Assembly (NCBI GenBank): GCA_023412975.1
Contig: JAEZRB010000082.1
Location: 1-14,104 of the forward strand
Reading direction: 5' to 3'
Length of the DNA: 14,104 nt
From: Bacteroidota bacterium
GTDB lineage: Bacteria; Bacteroidota; Bacteroidia; Chitinophagales; Chitinophagaceae
Of the stretch, positions 11,773 through 14,104 are shown piece after piece (position 1 is the first letter of the stretch; every line of letters begins with the position of its first letter). The notes beneath the pieces are model-generated. The model worked only from the letters and a program-made list of their open reading frames with translations. It was not told the DNA's origin and ran no database searches. The translations under genes and the position numbers were made by a program.

Positions 11773-14104
11773 CTATTTTGGGAAAATACTTACCGGTAGA
11801 ATAAATTCAAATACCGTCTCTTTTCTGCCTGTGAAAAGATCATCGTCCAACAGGCGGGCTACGCGAAATCCAAAGCTTAGCTCGTATTGGTTCCACCATT
11901 TGGTATCTACATAGATCTCTGCCCCGGCACTGCGCTGATCTGCAGTAATACTGTGATCATTTGAATACAACTTGGTGAAATCAAAAAATCCGTTAGCCCT
12001 TACGCGGAGAAGGTAAAGTATATTGGCAAATCCCCAGTCGGGATACACAAGGGGAAGGTGATAATTGACCGAACCCCGCCACATTCGTGCGGCATACGCT
12101 TCATTAAAACCCCTGGAATAGGCAAACCGGTTTCCAAATAAAACATTCACGGTATCTCTTTGTTGAAAAGCACCGGTCAAAACCAGGTTATGCGTTGAGG
12201 CAATACCAGGCAGGTATAATGCAGCATTTCCGAGGAATTGCCAGCTGGTGAAATTGGTGATCGCATGGCGGTGCTGCGCCACAACAGAATATCCGAGACG
12301 GGGAAAAATATGCTGTACAGCCGATTCAACCTGCTCACTAAAACTAACCCGGTGTGATAAATAGCTAAAATTTGAATTTGCAAAATCGTCCTTTGCGGCA
12401 CCTTTGATCCTGTCGCTCCGAAAAACATAATCCGTACCGGCACTGAAGTTTTTAAAAGTTCGGCCACTGGTAAAACTAAGCGGTACGCTTAAGCCGACCC
12501 TGGCATCTAACTGATCCCAGGTCCTGGTTTTGTCATCAATCTGCTGGCTACGATCAAATGTATATTGCAGGCCGCCTACGAGATATGGAAACCAGGCACC
12601 GTAAATAGTATTAAAGCCCACCGCGTTGGTGTTGTCGTTCTCGTTGTACAAATAATACAATTCCGTTTCCAGGGTATTCAACACATTCTGCCCATATAGT
12701 GAAAAGGAAAATTCAGGGTCTTCATAATAGGGACGCCAGCTGTGAAAGTTCAACAGCCTCGTACCTTTTTTGTATTTCGAGGTTGGAAAATTCCTTTCCA
12801 CCGACCGACCTGACAAAAGTCTGGGTGATAAAGGCGGTGCAACCGGATAGGCTTCGAAAATTTTCTGATCATCTTTAAAAAGTACCTCATCAGCCTGCCA
12901 ACTGCTAATTTGTTGCTGTTGCAACTGGTAACCTTCCGCCGTAAATTCTGACCAGGTGAGCGTGCCGGAAGGGCCGGCATTTACAAAGTATTTTCCTTCC
13001 GACCCACTTGTAATCTTAAAGATCCTTCTATCCGACAGGTTTACAGAAAAAATATTATCGCTACCCTGGTATGAAGCGGTAAAATAAACATTGTTACCGG
13101 CTACAGATGGATAACCAACAATGGTAAAACTTTCAGGAGTCAGACGTATGATATTGCCGGTTGTAATATCGACCAGGGCAAGTGCCATCCGTCCATCCTG
13201 GAAGCGAAGGGCGGTGACCACGGTGTTGTCATCGACAAACTTTGGATCACTAAACTGACTTACATCCGCGTTGCGGATTTCTTTTTCGATCCTGGAACTG
13301 TTTACATCTAGCACATGCAGGCTGGATCTTCCATCCTCGTCATATTCAACCGCGACAATTTTATTACCGTTCTCGGATATGTCGGGTGTAAAATATTTCG
13401 AGCGACGGGTTAATGTTCTTTGCTGACCGGTCTCTACGTCCAGCAATTTGATCACACTATAGTCACGCCACCGCCATCTTGGATCATTCTCAAAAGCTGT
13501 GTATACGATCTTACCATTTCGATACGAAAACTGGTCATCGGCTGAAATATCCCGGCTACGCAACTTATGTTCTTCATTGCCAACTTTCATGTAAAAGGCT
13601 GTACGGTGCCTATAGGTTTGTTTCACATACAGCAATGAATCAGCCCCTGCCTGGTAAGGGAATAAATAATTGGTAACATACTTTTTATTAACTGGAAAAA
13701 TATATGATGGACTACCCTCACCGGATCTTGTCGCGTTTTGCGTTTGCACGCTGCTCAACTGAAGATTTTTGCCCAGCTGTTTATAACTGTTGACCGCTTC
13801 CGACCGAAAAGTTTTATAGTCAACACCCGAATATTTTTTTATCGCCTTCTGAAAAGGATAAATTAAACCCTGGAAAGCGCTTGCATCTTTTGTCACTTTT
13901 GACCAGAAATCACTGCCATAACTTTGGTATCCATGGTTAACCAGCCAGTAACCCAACTGGTAGTGTGAGGGCACAAAATCCTTCAGCGAACCATTGCGCA
14001 TCTTCATCCAGGAGTAATCCTTGCCTGCCTGCCAAACTGCCGGGTAAGCGTTCATAAAAACCGGTATACGCCCCCTGCCCTGCCGCGTTCCAACAGTCTC
14101 ATGG
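11773..14104 (-). CDS. large surface protein with TolB-like propeller and outer-membrane beta-barrel, 5' end missing
   Basis: The frame is open to the window's right edge: 16 residues (ETVGTRQGRGRIPVF) precede the first ATG at 14055, so the start lies outside and about 776 residues are visible. The first 110 (GRGRIPVF, WMKMRNGSLKDFVPSHYQLGY, YGSDFW) resemble the C-terminal helical part of a gluzincin-like metallopeptidase domain; the zinc motif would lie outside. Residues about 140-410 show TolB/PD40 propeller repeats (YFTPDISENGNKIV, then SSLHVLDVNSSRIEKEI, VALVDITTGNIIRLTP, NIFSVNLSDRRIFKIT). From about 430 to the end, alternating aromatic strands and a final strand ending in FILPVSIFPK indicate an outer-membrane beta-barrel. 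The function is unknown; the layout suggests a surface-anchored protein. It converges on valS. Confidence 0.75.
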   Translation of the reverse strand, partial: HETVGTRQGRGRIPVFMNAYPAVWQAGKDYSWMKMRNGSLKDFVPSHYQLGYWLVNHGYQSYGSDFWSKVTKDASAFQGLIYPFQKAIKKYSGVDYKTFRSEAVNSYKQLGKNLQLSSVQTQNATRSGEGSPSYIFPVNKKYVTNYLFPYQAGADSLLYVKQTYRHRTAFYMKVGNEEHKLRSRDISADDQFSYRNGKIVYTAFENDPRWRWRDYSVIKLLDVETGQQRTLTRRSKYFTPDISENGNKIVAVEYDEDGRSSLHVLDVNSSRIEKEIRNADVSQFSDPKFVDDNTVVTALRFQDGRMALALVDITTGNIIRLTPESFTIVGYPSVAGNNVYFTASYQGSDNIFSVNLSDRRIFKITSGSEGKYFVNAGPSGTLTWSEFTAEGYQLQQQQISSWQADEVLFKDDQKIFEAYPVAPPLSPRLLSGRSVERNFPTSKYKKGTRLLNFHSWRPYYEDPEFSFSLYGQNVLNTLETELYYLYNENDNTNAVGFNTIYGAWFPYLVGGLQYTFDRSQQIDDKTRTWDQLDARVGLSVPLSFTSGRTFKNFSAGTDYVFRSDRIKGAAKDDFANSNFSYLSHRVSFSEQVESAVQHIFPRLGYSVVAQHRHAITNFTSWQFLGNAALYLPGIASTHNLVLTGAFQQRDTVNVLFGNRFAYSRGFNEAYAARMWRGSVNYHLPLVYPDWGFANILYLLRVRANGFFDFTKLYSNDHSITADQRSAGAEIYVDTKWWNQYELSFGFRVARLLDDDLFTGRKETVFEFILPVSIFPK

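Overview
The window looks like chromosomal DNA of a Bacteroidota bacterium, probably of the Chitinophagaceae or a near relative. Reasons: protein matches (MtaB, ValRS with KMSKQ, a TolB-like/outer-membrane-barrel protein, a lipoprotein haloperoxidase), promoters of the Bacteroidota type (TAnnTTTG about 20 bp after TTG) before tRNA-Val(TAC), clpS and valS, almost no Shine-Dalgarno sequences, and tRNA genes without an encoded CCA end. The genus is inferred from protein style only.

Layout: (1) 1-597, the 3' part of mtaB. (2) 648-722, tRNA-Val(GAC), followed by two tandem 70-bp units (721-862) that repeat the tRNA 3' tail with a palindrome placed in the T-loop. (3) 991-1889, a small YciI/muconolactone-isomerase-like protein and, convergent to it, tag (3-methyladenine DNA glycosylase). 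(4) 2171-4943, a degraded island at a second valine tRNA, tRNA-Val(TAC): tRNA, terminator, a tRNA-tail fragment with a hairpin in place of the anticodon arm, a second terminator, remnants of a type I restriction operon (hsdM start joined to hsdR end), an intact AbiEi/AbiEii toxin-antitoxin pair with a likely operator, a truncated helix-turn-helix gene, and a third copy of the tRNA tail plus terminator. No integrase remains. (5) 5190-6569, a vanadium-haloperoxidase/PAP2-like lipoprotein, followed by a 461-bp gap. (6) 7031-8026, clpS and aat, two parts of the bacterial N-degron pathway side by side. (7) 8070-8801, an alpha/beta-hydrolase esterase on the other strand. (8) 9006-11669, valS. (9) 11773-14104, the C-terminal part of a large surface protein with a TolB-like propeller and an outer-membrane barrel, running off the right edge.

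Most of the window is ordinary housekeeping. The unusual part is the pair of valine tRNAs. Each is followed by extra copies of its own 3' half, several carrying a palindrome with arms CTCCGA/TCGGAG. One set encloses a defence island in which the restriction system has been deleted but the AbiE pair is intact. The two valine tRNAs and valyl-tRNA synthetase lie within 11 kb, but nothing in the sequence shows that they are co-regulated.
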